Source: Vibrio gazogenes
GTDB taxonomy: Bacteria; Pseudomonadota; Gammaproteobacteria; Enterobacterales; Vibrionaceae
Reading direction: 5' to 3'
NCBI RefSeq assembly: GCF_023920225.1
Contig: NZ_CP092587.1
Coordinates: forward strand, 1,488,001-1,552,000
DNA length: 64,000 bases
The translations under genes and the position numbers were made by a program. This document shows positions 37,512-48,022 of this stretch, piece by piece (the stretch's first letter is position 1; every line of letters begins with the position of its first letter). The notes beneath the pieces were generated by a model, which saw nothing but the letters and a program-made list of their open reading frames with translations, searched no databases and was not told the origin of the DNA.

Positions 37512-38701
37512 TACAGCACTCCTTTTTCTTCTAAGATTTTATGAACGGTGAAGATATCTTTGTCACCTCGTCCGGATAAGTTCACCACCAGCGTCTGTTC
37601 TTTGTCTGGTTCACGACGAGCCATTTTGAGGGCATGGGCTAAAGCATGAGAAGACTCAAGGGCCGGGATAATCCCTTCATGAAGGGCCAATTCTTGAAAA
37701 GCATCCAGAGCTTCGTCATCAGTGATGTTTTCATATTCGGCTCTGCCGATCGCATTTAAATGGGCATGTTGCGGGCCGACTGACGGGAAATCGAGCCCGG
37801 CAGAAACCGAATAAGATTCTTCAATCTGACCATACGCATCTTGCATCAGTGGGGATTTCATGCCCAGATAAATACCGGTTTTGCCATGTTTTAGCGGTGC
37901 ACCGTGCTGATGGGTTTCAATCCCTTTTCCTCCGGGTTCGACCCCGATCAAGCGGACATTTTCTTCGTCGATAAAATCAGCAAACATACCAATCGCATTC
38001 GAGCCACCGCCGACACAGGCAATCACGGCATCCGGTAATTTGCCTTCACGTGCTAAAATTTGATGTTTCGTTTCTTCCCCGATGATTTTCTGGAATTCCC
38101 GGACAATGGTCGGGAATGGGTGAGGTCCCGCGGCTGTACCTAATAAATAGTGGGATGTTTCGTAGCTTGCAGACCAGTCTCGCATCGCTTCGTTACAAGC
38201 ATCTTTAAGGGTTGATGACCCAGAGTGAACCGGAATGACGGTCGCACCCATTAAACGCATCCGAAACACATTCGGACTTTGGCGTTCAACGTCTTTGGCA
38301 CCCATGTAGACTCGGCATTTTAATCCCAGTAGCGCACAAGCAATAGCTGTTGCAACACCATGCTGTCCGGCGCCCGTCTCTGCGATAATTTCTTGTTTAC
38401 CCATCCGTTTTGCCAACAGAGCTTGTCCGAGTACCTGATTGGTTTTATGCGCGCCACCGTGCAGCAAATCTTCTCGTTTAAGATACAGTTTGGTCTTGGT
38501 GCCTTTGGTCAGGTTCCGGGTGAGCGTGAGTGCGGTCGGACGTCCTGCGTATTCTTGAAGCAGCGACATAAATTCGGCCTGAAATTCAGGGTCTTCTTGA
38601 GCGTCGATAAAAGCCTGTTCTAACTGATCGAGGGCCGGAACCAGTATTTGTGGGACAAACTGGCCACCGAACTCGCCGAAGTAGGCGTTAAGTTTAGACA
38701 T
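37511..38701 (-). CDS. trpB: Tryptophan synthase beta subunit
   Basis: 396 residues, PLP enzyme that joins indole and serine. The PLP lysine is in [15 protein letters not shown] near residue 86; the phosphate loop [10 protein letters not shown] is near 233. It begins [19 protein letters not shown]. It follows trpCF after 46 bp and runs into trpA. Confidence 0.98.
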   Translation of the reverse strand: MSKLNAYFGEFGGQFVPQILVPALDQLEQAFIDAQEDPEFQAEFMSLLQEYAGRPTALTLTRNLTKGTKTKLYLKREDLLHGGAHKTNQVLGQALLAKRMGKQEIIAETGAGQHGVATAIACALLGLKCRVYMGAKDVERQSPNVFRMRLMGATVIPVHSGSSTLKDACNEAMRDWSASYETSHYLLGTAAGPHPFPTIVREFQKIIGEETKHQILAREGKLPDAVIACVGGGSNAIGMFADFIDEENVRLIGVEPGGKGIETHQHGAPLKHGKTGIYLGMKSPLMQDAYGQIEESYSVSAGLDFPSVGPQHAHLNAIGRAEYENITDDEALDAFQELALHEGIIPALESSHALAHALKMARREPDKEQTLVVNLSGRGDKDIFTVHKILEEKGVL

Positions 38702-38747
38702 GATTGATTCCTTTTTGCTGTTCTGTCAGGTATCGGTATTCCGACGA

Positions 38748-40157
38748 CTAATAATCTCTAATTTTTTTAAATGCTTGCTGTAGTTTGTCAGCGTCTTTGA
38801 TGCCGGGAGCCGATTCAACCCCTGAATTAAAATCCAGTCCATTACATCCGAGAGCGGCCGCTTCTTTCGCATTTTCCGGTGATAAACCTCCGGCAAGCAT
38901 CACACCTTCAACTTGAGTGAGTTGTTGCCAGTCAAATGTTTGCCCGGTCCCGCCGCTCTGTTGGCCGACTTTGCTATCGTATAAATGACGATCAACATGC
39001 TGTGCGAATGGTGTTGGAAGTTGGTCTGAAACCGCATACGCTTTCCAGATTGCAATATCGGCAGATAGCGCCTCTCGGAGCTGATTGACGTAGGCTTGAT
39101 CTTCGTTGCCATGCAGTTGTACCGCACTTAACTGAAGTTCATGCGCGATTTGAGTCACATCTTCGACGGTGTGATTCTGAAATACGCCCACATATTTGAG
39201 TGGTGCACCGGACATGGTGACACGAGCCGACTCAGGTGTGGTGTAGCGTGGGGAAGCTTCGACAAAAATGAGTCCACCGTAGACGGCACCGGCCCGATAA
39301 GCTTGCGCGGCGTCATCCGGACGGGTCAGTCCACACACTTTGTTCTCACCGAGAACCACGCGGCGAACCGCGATTTCCAGATTTTGCTCGGACATCAGCG
39401 AGCTACCGATCAGGAAGCCTTGTGCATAAGCAGACAGCTCCCGGACTTGCTGATGCGTATAAATGCCGGATTCCGAAATAATCGTGGTGCCTTTCGGTAA
39501 CTTTGGTGCCAGTACTTTGGTTCGGTTCAGATCGGTCGTTAAGTCTCTTAAATTACGGTTGTTGATCCCGATGACTTTCGCTTGGAGGGCGACGGCCCGT
39601 TCCAGCTCTGCCTCGTTACTGACTTCCGTTAAAATTCCCATGTTGAGCTGATGAGCGACTTGAGCCAGTGTCTGATAAGTTTCATCGTCCAATACGGAGA
39701 GCATCAGTAGAATGGCATCCGCACCATAGTGCCGGGCCAGATAAACCTGATAAGTATCGATCATGAAGTCTTTACACAGTACCGGCTGAGTGACTTGCTT
39801 GCGAACCTGAGGAATAAATTCAAAATTTCCTTGGAAGTACTTCTCGTCAGTCAGAATAGAAATCGCATTGGCATACTGTTTATAAACTGATGCGATATAG
39901 TCCAGATCAAAGACGTCACGGATCAGCCCTTTGGAAGGCGATGCTTTTTTGCATTCAAGAATGAACGCTGCTTTTCCAGTATTCAACGCATCATAGAAAC
40001 TTCGGTCTGAAGGCTTAAGTAAACTCTTAAAACTTGTTAATGGCTGATTCTGCTGACGTTGTTCGAGCCAGAGATGTTTATCACGAATAATCTTGACGAG
40101 GACTTCTGCCATTTCCGTATGTTCTGTGGTGATGTGTTCTGATAACTGTGTTGTCAT
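38748..40157 (-). CDS. trpCF: Fused indole-3-glycerol phosphate synthase / phosphoribosylanthranilate isomerase
   Basis: 469 residues with two TIM barrels. TrpC part 1-260: AAFILECKKASPSKGLI, LCKDFMIDTYQV and ISESGIYTHQQV. TrpF part 265-469: VCGLTRPDDAAQAYRAGA, VQLHGNED and AGGLSPENAKEA. The fusion is the usual form in enterics and vibrios. It starts 3 bp after the trpD stop. Confidence 0.97.
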   Translation of the reverse strand: MTTQLSEHITTEHTEMAEVLVKIIRDKHLWLEQRQQNQPLTSFKSLLKPSDRSFYDALNTGKAAFILECKKASPSKGLIRDVFDLDYIASVYKQYANAISILTDEKYFQGNFEFIPQVRKQVTQPVLCKDFMIDTYQVYLARHYGADAILLMLSVLDDETYQTLAQVAHQLNMGILTEVSNEAELERAVALQAKVIGINNRNLRDLTTDLNRTKVLAPKLPKGTTIISESGIYTHQQVRELSAYAQGFLIGSSLMSEQNLEIAVRRVVLGENKVCGLTRPDDAAQAYRAGAVYGGLIFVEASPRYTTPESARVTMSGAPLKYVGVFQNHTVEDVTQIAHELQLSAVQLHGNEDQAYVNQLREALSADIAIWKAYAVSDQLPTPFAQHVDRHLYDSKVGQQSGGTGQTFDWQQLTQVEGVMLAGGLSPENAKEAAALGCNGLDFNSGVESAPGIKDADKLQQAFKKIRDY

Positions 40158-40160
40158 GTA

Positions 40161-41159
40161 TTAGCTCCGCTGTGCAAGTTGACGGACTCGTTGGAATGCT
40201 TGTCCTGATTTCATGATATCAATTGCTTGTTGGGCATTGGCTTTTAAATCTTCGCGACCGAACAGACGAAGTAACAGTGCCACATTCACTGCAACAGCCG
40301 CCATTTGTGCCTCTGTACCTTTGCCCGTTAACAGATTTTCAATTAGCTGACGATTGTCTTCAGGCGTTCCACCCTGAATGGCTGATAAAGGATACGTTTT
40401 TAATCCGAAGTCTTCAGGCGTTAACAGATATTCAGTGATCGTTTGATCGCGTATCTCTGCCACTCGTGTCGGACCATGAATGGCGACTTCATCCAGTCCG
40501 GAACCATGGACCACCGCCGCGCGCTTCATCCCTATTTTTAGCATGGTCTGAGCAATCGGCTGAATGAGGTTTGGATCGTAAACGCCCATCAGTTCGATAT
40601 TCGGCCGTGCCGGATTAATGAGTGGACCGAGAATATTGAAGATCGTTCGGGTTTTCAATGTTTGACGCACAGGCATCGCGTGCCGGACGCCACCATGGTA
40701 CTGCGGTGCAAACAGAAAAGCGACTCCCAGCTCGTCCAGCGCTTCGCGGGTTGCCTGAGGCGTCATCGCCAGATCAATACCGAATGCATCCAGCAGGTCA
40801 GAAGATCCGGATTTGCTTGAGACGCCTCGGTTACCATGCTTGGCGACTTTGACACCGCAGGCTGCTGCGACAAATGCCGAGGTCGTGGAAATATTAAAGG
40901 TATTTGCACCGTCGCCACCCGTGCCGACAATATCAGCAAAATCGTAGTCAGGGCGAGGGAATGGCGTGGCATTGTCCAGCAATGCCTGCACGGCCCCGGA
41001 GATTTCCTCAGGGGTTTCACCCTTGAGCTTCAGAGCCGTTAACATTGCAGCCATCAGAACCGGGGCCATTTCACCCTGAATAATTTGACTAAAGAGGGTA
41101 TGGGCTTCTTGTTGAGATAATGAAACCTGTGAGAACAGTTTATCAATGATTGGTTGCAT
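40161..41159 (-). CDS. trpD: Anthranilate phosphoribosyltransferase
   Basis: 332 residues. Carries the PRPP site [14 protein letters not shown] and [19 protein letters not shown]. In enterics TrpD is fused to TrpG; here they are separate genes, as usual in Vibrio. AAAGGACC precedes ATG 41159. Gap of 52 bp from trpG. Confidence 0.97.
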   Translation of the reverse strand: MQPIIDKLFSQVSLSQQEAHTLFSQIIQGEMAPVLMAAMLTALKLKGETPEEISGAVQALLDNATPFPRPDYDFADIVGTGGDGANTFNISTTSAFVAAACGVKVAKHGNRGVSSKSGSSDLLDAFGIDLAMTPQATREALDELGVAFLFAPQYHGGVRHAMPVRQTLKTRTIFNILGPLINPARPNIELMGVYDPNLIQPIAQTMLKIGMKRAAVVHGSGLDEVAIHGPTRVAEIRDQTITEYLLTPEDFGLKTYPLSAIQGGTPEDNRQLIENLLTGKGTEAQMAAVAVNVALLLRLFGREDLKANAQQAIDIMKSGQAFQRVRQLAQRS

Positions 41160-41211
41160 GTGGTCCTTTTCCCTTCTCTTGAGATTTTCGTTTGGTCAAT
41201 AATGTTTCGGC

Positions 41212-41796
41212 TTAACTTTCTTGAAGCGCCCATTCAATCGTATTTGCCAGTAATTTCTCGCCATAAGTGGTCATGATCGATTCCGGATGAAATTGAAATC
41301 CGCAGACTTTGTGCTGTTCATGAATGACCGACATGGTTAAACCATCCACTTCAGCGGTCACGGTCAATGCTTCCGGTATCTCTAAAGCAATCAAAGAGTG
41401 ATATCTGGCAACGGTCATCGGTGACGGTAAACCTTGATAAACGGTATGTCCTTGATGCGCCATGAGCGAGACTTTGCCGTGAACGATTTCACCTGCGCCT
41501 GCAACCCGGCCACCGTAGGCTTCAACGATTGCCTGATGGCCCAAACAGATGCCAATCACCGGTATCTGACCGATGAGCTGTTGCAATAACTCGGGCATAC
41601 AGCCAGCTTCGGAAGGTGCGCCCGGGCCCGGAGAAAGAACAACGACAGGGTTTTCCGTCCGCTTGAGCGTCGCCATGATTTGCGCGGTTTCGATATTATT
41701 GCGATAAATGGTGACCTGATGTCCGAGTGAACGGAATTGATCGACAAGGTTGTAGGTAAATGAATCAAAATTGTCGATAAAAATAAGATTAGCCAT
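41212..41796 (-). CDS. trpG: Anthranilate synthase component II (glutamine amidotransferase)
   Basis: 194 residues, class I amidotransferase that feeds ammonia to TrpE. Begins [21 protein letters not shown]; the nucleophile is in [10 protein letters not shown] and the catalytic His-Glu in [11 protein letters not shown] 41796 overlaps the trpE stop by 8 bp (ATGGCTAA), so expression is coupled. A longer frame reaching into trpE is rejected. Confidence 0.97.
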   Translation of the reverse strand: MANLIFIDNFDSFTYNLVDQFRSLGHQVTIYRNNIETAQIMATLKRTENPVVVLSPGPGAPSEAGCMPELLQQLIGQIPVIGICLGHQAIVEAYGGRVAGAGEIVHGKVSLMAHQGHTVYQGLPSPMTVARYHSLIALEIPEALTVTAEVDGLTMSVIHEQHKVCGFQFHPESIMTTYGEKLLANTIEWALQES

Positions 41797-43390
41797 GATG
41801 TTTTTCTCCCTGAACTGAGTGCTCTGGTGCCTGATGAGCCATCTGAATCGCAGCAATGACGGCTTGGGCTTTGCCTCTGGTTTCATCCGCTTCCGCTTGC
41901 GGGTCAGAATCGTAAACGACACCGGCACCAGCCTGAACGCTGGCCATTCCATTTTCGATATAGGCTGAACGAATCACGATACACGTATCCAGATCACCTT
42001 CACCTGTCATGTAACCGACCGCACCACCGTAACTACCCCGGCGCTCTTGTTCAACCGACCGGATTAATTGCATGGCTCGGATCTTCGGGGCGCCTGTCAA
42101 AGTTCCCATGTTCATACAAGCCTGATAGGCGTGTAGCGCGTCCAAATCATGTTTTAGCTGGCCGACGACTCGAGAAACCAAATGCATGACATGACTGTAA
42201 CGGTCCGTTTTCAGGAGATCAGCAAGATGACGAGTGCCGGCTTCAGAGATTCTGGCGACGTCATTGCGGGCTAAATCAACCAGCATCATGTGTTCTGCGT
42301 TCTCTTTTTTATCATTGCGAAGGTCTAATTCCAGTCGGCCGTCGAGATCGAAATTGATTGAACCGTCTGGATTTTTCCCGCGAGGGCGAGTCCCTGCGAT
42401 GGGATAGATTTCAATTTGGTTGGTATCACTGGCATATTTGAGTGCACTTTCCGGAGACGCGCCAAACAGCGTAAATTTTTCATCCTGAATATAAAACATA
42501 TAAGGACTTGGATTGGTTTCTTTGAGTTTTTTATAAGCGGCTAACGGTGACGGACATGGCAAGATAAAACGTCGGGAAGGGACAACCTGAAAAATATCCC
42601 CTTGGACAATATATTGTTTCAGATTGTCCACCACACCACAAAATTCCGCATCACTCATCGAGGGAGACACCGTCACATCATGACATACCACAGCCGGCGG
42701 GAGCGGCTGGATGTCCTGACACTGATGCACAATTGACTTCAGGCGCTGTGATAGCGTTTCAGTGGTCTGTTCATCCGGGTTAAACAGTGAGCCCTGAACA
42801 TGACAACTGCCATTCTGATGGTCGATGATCATCAGCGATTCGGCGACGTAAAAGACATAGTCAGGGCATTGGTTGGTCGCTTCTGCATTGCCCAGCGGTT
42901 CAAAGTTGGCAACGAGGTCGTAAGCAAACAGCCCACCTAAGAAAATGGCATGTTTATCAAGCCCGGTCAGATCAAAACTGTGCTGAATCAGACGCAGTGC
43001 ATCAAATGAGGAAGACTCTTGCAAGCGACTGTCTTCATCAAGCCCTGTCCGTGGTGCATCGAAGTGAAGGATCAGTGTCTGTTCGGTTCGTGTCGCGGCA
43101 ATGTCGGGTTTGATATTCCGGGCCAGATGATCAATCAGATGTTCTCCGTTGGTTGTCAGTGCATGAAACGTCACTTCATGTCCAAAGCAAATCACGCGAA
43201 CCGCTGCATCAATGAGCAGCAGACTTTTCAAATCCTCTTTTGAATCAATCTCTGCTGATTCAAGTAACAGACAATCACTCTTATGGCCGCATAAAGTATG
43301 GAATACTGCGGTCGGGTCTGCTGAATAGGGTAAGGTTTCCGATAGAAGACGCAGAGTACCGAGCTGAGTGATATCGATGGTGTTATTCAT
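41789..43390 (-). CDS. trpE: Anthranilate synthase component I
   Basis: 533 residues; makes anthranilate from chorismate. The Trp feedback site LLLES is near residue 38. The chorismate-binding domain covers about 235-515 with [27 protein letters not shown] and [20 protein letters not shown] precedes ATG 43390. First structural gene of trpEGD(CF)BA, downstream of a TrpR operator and a leader ORF that lacks Trp codons. Confidence 0.98.
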   Translation of the reverse strand: MNNTIDITQLGTLRLLSETLPYSADPTAVFHTLCGHKSDCLLLESAEIDSKEDLKSLLLIDAAVRVICFGHEVTFHALTTNGEHLIDHLARNIKPDIAATRTEQTLILHFDAPRTGLDEDSRLQESSSFDALRLIQHSFDLTGLDKHAIFLGGLFAYDLVANFEPLGNAEATNQCPDYVFYVAESLMIIDHQNGSCHVQGSLFNPDEQTTETLSQRLKSIVHQCQDIQPLPPAVVCHDVTVSPSMSDAEFCGVVDNLKQYIVQGDIFQVVPSRRFILPCPSPLAAYKKLKETNPSPYMFYIQDEKFTLFGASPESALKYASDTNQIEIYPIAGTRPRGKNPDGSINFDLDGRLELDLRNDKKENAEHMMLVDLARNDVARISEAGTRHLADLLKTDRYSHVMHLVSRVVGQLKHDLDALHAYQACMNMGTLTGAPKIRAMQLIRSVEQERRGSYGGAVGYMTGEGDLDTCIVIRSAYIENGMASVQAGAGVVYDSDPQAEADETRGKAQAVIAAIQMAHQAPEHSVQGEKHHG

Positions 43391-43446
43391 TTACTGATCC
43401 TTTATTCTTAATGCCTTCGTTGCCAACTGCCTTCGGGGTTAACCGA

Positions 43447-43548
43447 TCACGCGATGCGATGCTGATTAGGGGTGAAACGTTGTGACACCGCCTGCTCATC
43501 AGAAATAAGTGTGAGAACATTTGGATTCATGTTGAATTCTTGTAACAT
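43447..43548 (-). CDS. trp leader-peptide ORF without Trp codons (degenerate trpL)
   Basis: 33-residue frame MLQEFNMNPNVLTLISDEQA ... QHRIA between the trp promoter and trpE. The first residues MLQEFN agree with the Vibrio TrpL leader as I recall it, which then continues into a Trp-rich WWRTW-type segment. Here no TGG codon occurs, and no terminator hairpin with T-tract lies between its stop and trpE. It looks like a leader that has lost the attenuation function. Confidence 0.55.
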   Translation of the reverse strand: MLQEFNMNPNVLTLISDEQAVSQRFTPNQHRIA

Positions 43549-43576
43549 GGGTGTCTGAGTTCAGTTATGTATTTTT

Positions 43577-43594
43577 GTACTAGTAAACTAGTGC
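43577..43594. promoter_or_regulatory. TrpR operator
   Basis: GTACTAGTAAACTAGTGC, containing the ACTAGT-N2-ACTAGT core of the E. coli trp operator. It overlaps the -10 hexamer of the trp promoter. Confidence 0.9.
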
Positions 43595-43610
43595 GAGTGT
43601 TTGAAGTCAA
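43582..43610 (-). promoter_or_regulatory. trp operon promoter
   Basis: On the minus strand TTGACT (43610-43605), 17-bp spacer, TTTACT (43587-43582). The -10 lies inside the TrpR operator, the standard arrangement for repression. Confidence 0.8.
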
Positions 43611-43636
43611 GCTTTTATTGGTGAAAAATCAAAAAA

Positions 43637-44482
43637 ATGATGAAAATAGATTTACACAGTCACACCGTTGCTTCCGATGGAAAACTATCTCCGGAGGAAC
43701 TTCTGCTTCGCGCTGTTTCGTTTGATATTGATGTCCTGGCGATTACGGATCATGATTGTGTTGATGGTTTAGATGCCGCGCATCGATTTATCGAAGTACA
43801 ACAATTACCGATCCGTTTGATTGATGGCATTGAAATATCAACGGTTTGGCAAAATAAAGATATTCATATTGTCGGCTTGAATGTCGATGTAACTTCTGCT
43901 GAATTGAATGACCTGATTACCCAGCAAAAACAGCGTCGTGATGTACGTGCGACGATGATCGCCGCACGTTTGGAAAAAGTGACCCGGCCGGGGATACTCG
44001 CGGAAGTGAAAGAGATTGCCGGTGATGCTGCGATTACCCGTGCTCATTTTGCGCAATGGCTGGTCGCACATGGTTACGCCAAGACGATGCAGCAGGTGTT
44101 TAAGAAATATTTAACCCGAAATCAGCCGGGTTATGTCCCGCCGGACTGGTGTTCTATGCAAGATGCCATCGAGGCGATTCATGCCGCAGGAGGACAAGCC
44201 GTATTGGCGCATCCGGGACGATATGATCTGACGACAAAATGGTTGAAGCGTTTGATTGAAGCATTTGCCGAGGCTGGTGGTGATGCGATGGAAGTTGCTC
44301 AGCCACAACAAGCACCTCAGGAAAGGCGCAATCTGACGAATTATGCGTTACAATACAAACTGCTAGCCTCTCAAGGTAGTGATTTCCATTATCCTTCTCC
44401 GTGGATGGAGTTAGGCCGGAATCTTTGGTTGCCTTCTGATATTGAACCTGTATGGAAAGATTGGGGCTTGTCCGTAGAGTAA
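43637..44482 (+). CDS. rnm: RNase AM / PHP-domain 5'-3' exonuclease (YciV, TrpH-like)
   Basis: 281 residues, PHP metal-dependent phosphoesterase. Metal-binding motifs: [11 protein letters not shown] at residue 5, ITDHDCVDG near 37, GIEIS near 64, AHPGRY near 193 and [10 protein letters not shown] near 252. The E. coli homologue trims 5' ends of rRNA and degrades short RNAs and 3',5'-nucleoside bisphosphates. It is divergent from the trp operon, as in E. coli. It starts at ATG 43637 or 43640 and is followed after 31 bp by yciO. Confidence 0.92.
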   Translation: MMKIDLHSHTVASDGKLSPEELLLRAVSFDIDVLAITDHDCVDGLDAAHRFIEVQQLPIRLIDGIEISTVWQNKDIHIVGLNVDVTSAELNDLITQQKQRRDVRATMIAARLEKVTRPGILAEVKEIAGDAAITRAHFAQWLVAHGYAKTMQQVFKKYLTRNQPGYVPPDWCSMQDAIEAIHAAGGQAVLAHPGRYDLTTKWLKRLIEAFAEAGGDAMEVAQPQQAPQERRNLTNYALQYKLLASQGSDFHYPSPWMELGRNLWLPSDIEPVWKDWGLSVE

Positions 44483-44513
44483 GCATCGAGTTGCTCGATG
44501 GTGAGGAGTAATA

Positions 44514-45134
44514 ATGAGTCAGTATTTTTATGTTCATCCAGAAAATCCACAAGCCCGATTGATCAATCAGGCTGTGGCGATTATTCGTAATGGCGGAGTT
44601 GTGGTTTATCCGACTGACTCTGGTTATGCATTGGGATGTCAATTAGAGAATAAACGAGCACTGGAACGTATCTGTCAAATCCGTCGTTTGGATGATAAAC
44701 ACAATTTTACGCTACTGTGCCGAGATTTGTCTGAACTCTCGCTATATGCCCGAGTTGATAATACCGCATTTCGATTATTGAGAAACAATACCCCGGGGCC
44801 TTATACCTTTATCTTTAAAGGTACCAAGGAAGTACCGAGACGGTTAATGAATCCGCGGCGAAAAACAATTGGTATCCGGGTACCGGATAACCGAATTGCG
44901 CTGGATTTACTAGAAGCTCTCGGTGAACCGCTTATGTCAACATCATTGATTCTGCCGGGGAAAGATACCACTGAATCTGATCCGGATGAGATCCGTGATT
45001 CACTGGAGCATGCTGTGGATGTGATTTTAAATGGGGGATACCTCGGAGAGCAGCCGACAACCGTGATTGATTTCAGTGAAGATGTAATGGTGGTGCAACG
45101 GCTGGGTGCCGGTGATCCGACCCCATTTGAATAG
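44514..45134 (+). CDS. yciO: YciO, Sua5/YrdC-family protein
   Basis: 206 residues with the YrdC-type RNA/nucleotide-binding fold: VVVYPTDSGYALGCQ near residue 28, KHNFTLLCRDLSELS, and GPYTFIFKGTKEVPRR. Related to the threonylcarbamoyl-AMP synthase TsaC, but YciO is a separate branch. GTGAGGAG precedes ATG 44514. Ended by the terminator at 45209. Confidence 0.93.
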   Translation: MSQYFYVHPENPQARLINQAVAIIRNGGVVVYPTDSGYALGCQLENKRALERICQIRRLDDKHNFTLLCRDLSELSLYARVDNTAFRLLRNNTPGPYTFIFKGTKEVPRRLMNPRRKTIGIRVPDNRIALDLLEALGEPLMSTSLILPGKDTTESDPDEIRDSLEHAVDVILNGGYLGEQPTTVIDFSEDVMVVQRLGAGDPTPFE

Positions 45135-45208
45135 TCATGGTGAAACGATTGTTGCAGATAATCGTGTTATCAAAAGAGATGCTTTTTTCACTTTGATTTG
45201 AGATAATG

Positions 45209-45239
45209 TGCGACCGCGATTTTGGGTCGCATTTTTATT
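45209..45239 (+). terminator. yciO terminator
   Basis: TGCGACC/GGTCGCA stem, loop of 9 nt, followed by TTTTTATT. Confidence 0.82.
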
Positions 45240-45273
45240 CGACGTCTGAGAAGACGACAAGCAAGGTAAGTTA

Positions 45274-46197
45274 ATGAGCGAAAAGTTACAAAAGGTTTTA
45301 GCACGCGCAGGTCACGGCTCTCGTCGTGAGTTGGAAACGTTGATTCGGAGCGGGCGCGTCAGTGTTAATGGCAAGGTAGCTGTTTTGGGTGAGCGCTTAG
45401 AAGATGAAAGTGCCGTGATTCGGATTGACGGACATGTTGTCTCAATGAAAGCCGATGAAGAATTGGTTTGCCGGGTGCTCGCTTACTATAAATCTGAAGG
45501 GGAATTATGTACGCGTCATGATCCCGAAGGGCGAAGAACTGTTTTTGACCGATTGCCGAAAATTCGAGGTTCACGCTGGATTTCAGTTGGTCGTTTGGAT
45601 GCGAATACATCCGGACTGTTATTGTTTACCACGGATGGCGAACTTGCCAATCGGTTGATGCATCCAAGCCGTCAGGTTGAACGTGAATACTTAGTTCGTG
45701 TGTTCGGCGAAATTAACGAACAGAAGATCAAAAATCTCGTTCGTGGTGTTGAGCTGGAAGATGGGGTTGCTCGTTTCGAAGACGTGGTATACGCCGGTGG
45801 TGAAGGGATGAATCACACATTTTATGTGGTCATCAACGAAGGACGGAACCGTGAAGTTCGCCGTTTGTGGGAGTCTCAGGACACCACGGTGAGCCGACTC
45901 AAACGAGTTCGTTACGGCGATATCTTTTTAGATAAAGCGTTGCCTCGCGGCGGATGGGTTGAGCTCAGTCTGTCCGAAGTGAATTATTTGCGTAAACTGG
46001 TTGAATTGCGGCCGGAGCAACGCACGATGATCGATGTTTCTAAAGATAATACGTCTCGTAAACGTGAAAGGGCGAGAAGTCAGAAAATTCGCCGGGCAGT
46101 CAAACGCCATGAAGAGCGGATTTCCACTCCGAAAGGGAGAGGGCAGAGAAGTCAGAAAGCGGCGCCTCAGGCTAAAGCCAAAGGACGTCAACGCTAG
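45274..46197 (+). CDS. rluB: 23S rRNA pseudouridine synthase RluB
   Basis: 307 residues. S4 domain at 1-60 ([22 protein letters not shown]) and RsuA/RluB-type catalytic domain with Asp in [19 protein letters not shown] near residue 108. Modifies U2605 of 23S rRNA in E. coli. The carboxy-terminal ~60 residues are a very basic, low-complexity tail. AAGG precedes ATG 45274. A strong terminator follows. Confidence 0.95.
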   Translation: MSEKLQKVLARAGHGSRRELETLIRSGRVSVNGKVAVLGERLEDESAVIRIDGHVVSMKADEELVCRVLAYYKSEGELCTRHDPEGRRTVFDRLPKIRGSRWISVGRLDANTSGLLLFTTDGELANRLMHPSRQVEREYLVRVFGEINEQKIKNLVRGVELEDGVARFEDVVYAGGEGMNHTFYVVINEGRNREVRRLWESQDTTVSRLKRVRYGDIFLDKALPRGGWVELSLSEVNYLRKLVELRPEQRTMIDVSKDNTSRKRERARSQKIRRAVKRHEERISTPKGRGQRSQKAAPQAKAKGRQR

Positions 46198-46217
46198 AAA
46201 AAGCGAATATAGAACTC

Positions 46218-46250
46218 AAAAAAAAGGTGCTTTAACAGCACCTTTTTTCA
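46218..46250. terminator. Bidirectional terminator between rluB and cydC
   Basis: AAAAAGGTGC/GCACCTTTTTT stem with flanking A and T tracts, usable by both converging genes. Confidence 0.92.
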
Positions 46251-46297
46251 TCTCTTTATTTCTTCATTTGTTGCACGATTCGGTATGTCTTACCTCA

Positions 46298-48022
46298 TTA
46301 CAACGTTTGATTGAGAGCATGGTATCGACCTTGCTGTGCGATGAGCGCTTCGTGGCTGCCATATTCAACAATCTGGCCCTGTTCTATCAGGCAAATCGCA
46401 TCCATGCGTTCCAGCTCTATTAAGCGATGAGTAATGAAAATCACGGTTTTATGCGCATAATGAGTGCGTAACAAATCCATAATTTGTCGCTCAGTCTGCT
46501 TATCAAGCCCTTCGGTGGGTTCGTCCAATAATAGGATCTCTCCCTGATGAAGGAGTGCTCGGGCAATCCCCAGACGACGTTTTTCACCGCCGGAAAGATG
46601 ACGCCCGCCATCACCAAGCCAAACATTCAATCCCGGTCCATCAAGGAGTTTATCCAGTCCGACCTGACTGAGGACTTGTGTATATGTCATGTCATCAGCG
46701 TCTGGTGCCGCGATCTGTAAGTTCTCGCGTAGTGTGCCGTTTAAGATATCAACCCGTTGGCTGACAATACTCATACAGGCGCGAAGATCGTGTTCATTCC
46801 AGTGTTTCAGATCGGTCCCGGCAATCGATACTTGACCTTGGCTCGGATCCCAATAGCGAGAAATCAATTGGAGTAGTGTTGATTTGCCAGATCCAGTTTG
46901 ACCGACAATCGCAACTTTGTGGCCTGCCGGAATGTGGAGATCAATCTCGTTCAGGACGCGTTGTTGCTGGTGGTCCGGATAATGAAAATTCACCTGTTCA
47001 AAACGGATGTCGAACTGGCCATTGTGCTGTGTCGGCTCCGTTTGAAACGTTACTTCGGGTTCGGAAGATAAGACTTCATTCAGGCGTCGTGCCGAGGTGA
47101 GTGTCTGACCTAAATGCTGAAATGCGCCAGCAATCGGCATTAACAGTTCAAAGCTGGCCATGGTGGCAAAGGCTACCATTGCGATCATCGGATCCGGCCC
47201 GGCCTGACCAACACCATTGGCGACAAACCATAGCATGAATACCAATGTCCAGCCGCTGGCCAACATGAGCAGTGCCTGCGCAAAACCACTATAACGAGTG
47301 TTGATATACTGCCGTGAGATCAGGTCTTGCTGATCTTGCATAATTGCTTGGCGGTAGGTCGGCTCGGCACCAAAAATTGTCAGTTCGCTATAGCCTTGAA
47401 TCCAGTCCAGTAAAGTGACCCGAAGATTCGCTTTGCTTTGGGTCAGTGCTGCACCGTTACGTTTGCCCAGTTTGTAAAATAACACCGGCCAAGACAGCAG
47501 CAATACCAGCATAATTGCGCCAAGTGTCAGACCGACCATTGGGTCAAACCAGTACAGAAACGCCGAAAGAACCAATACGCCCAAAATACCAACCATCACT
47601 GGGCTGATGAGTCGCAGATAGACGTGATCCATAGCATCGACATCAGCGACCAGTCGATTAAGCAGATCGGCATCACGGAGGTTGGCGATCCGGCCCGGAA
47701 TGAGTGGCGACAGTTTCTTGAAAAAGAAAATCCGCAGATCCGCCAACACCTTAAAGGTTGCATTGTGGCTGACCACTCGTTCTCCCCACCGTCCGGCAGT
47801 TCGTCCAATCGCGAAGCCGCGGACAAAGGCACTGGGTAACATATAGTTAAACGATTGCCGGGCTATCGTTAAACCTGCGACCGCGGCTGCGGAAAGAAAC
47901 CAACCGGATAACGTCAGTAACCCAATTGAGGCACACAGGGTGAGGAAAGACAAGATTATCCCCAGCGTTAGACCAAACCAATGCTTTTTATAGAGTTTGA
48001 GAAATGGGATCAAATCACGCAT
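46298..48022 (-). CDS. cydC: CydC subunit of the CydDC thiol exporter
   Basis: 574 residues, ABC exporter half. Six membrane helices in 1-310; ATPase with Walker A GQTGSGKST near residue 370, signature LSGGEKRR and Walker B ILLLDEPTEGLD. With CydD it exports cysteine and glutathione to the periplasm and is needed for cytochrome bd assembly. Its ATG overlaps the cydD stop by 8 bp (ATGCGTGA). Confidence 0.96.
   Translation of the reverse strand: MRDLIPFLKLYKKHWFGLTLGIILSFLTLCASIGLLTLSGWFLSAAAVAGLTIARQSFNYMLPSAFVRGFAIGRTAGRWGERVVSHNATFKVLADLRIFFFKKLSPLIPGRIANLRDADLLNRLVADVDAMDHVYLRLISPVMVGILGVLVLSAFLYWFDPMVGLTLGAIMLVLLLSWPVLFYKLGKRNGAALTQSKANLRVTLLDWIQGYSELTIFGAEPTYRQAIMQDQQDLISRQYINTRYSGFAQALLMLASGWTLVFMLWFVANGVGQAGPDPMIAMVAFATMASFELLMPIAGAFQHLGQTLTSARRLNEVLSSEPEVTFQTEPTQHNGQFDIRFEQVNFHYPDHQQQRVLNEIDLHIPAGHKVAIVGQTGSGKSTLLQLISRYWDPSQGQVSIAGTDLKHWNEHDLRACMSIVSQRVDILNGTLRENLQIAAPDADDMTYTQVLSQVGLDKLLDGPGLNVWLGDGGRHLSGGEKRRLGIARALLHQGEILLLDEPTEGLDKQTERQIMDLLRTHYAHKTVIFITHRLIELERMDAICLIEQGQIVEYGSHEALIAQQGRYHALNQTL

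Noticed and set aside
41797..41952. Longer amino terminus for trpG
   Set aside because: The extension lies wholly inside trpE; ATG 41796 gives the conserved TrpG start and the usual stop/start overlap.
43391..43446. Attenuator terminator before trpE
   Set aside because: Only weak pairing (GAAGGC/GCCTTC) and no T-tract was found in this stretch.
46034..46423. 129-codon plus-strand frame across the rluB end
   Set aside because: It runs in another frame through rluB, its terminator and into antisense of cydC.
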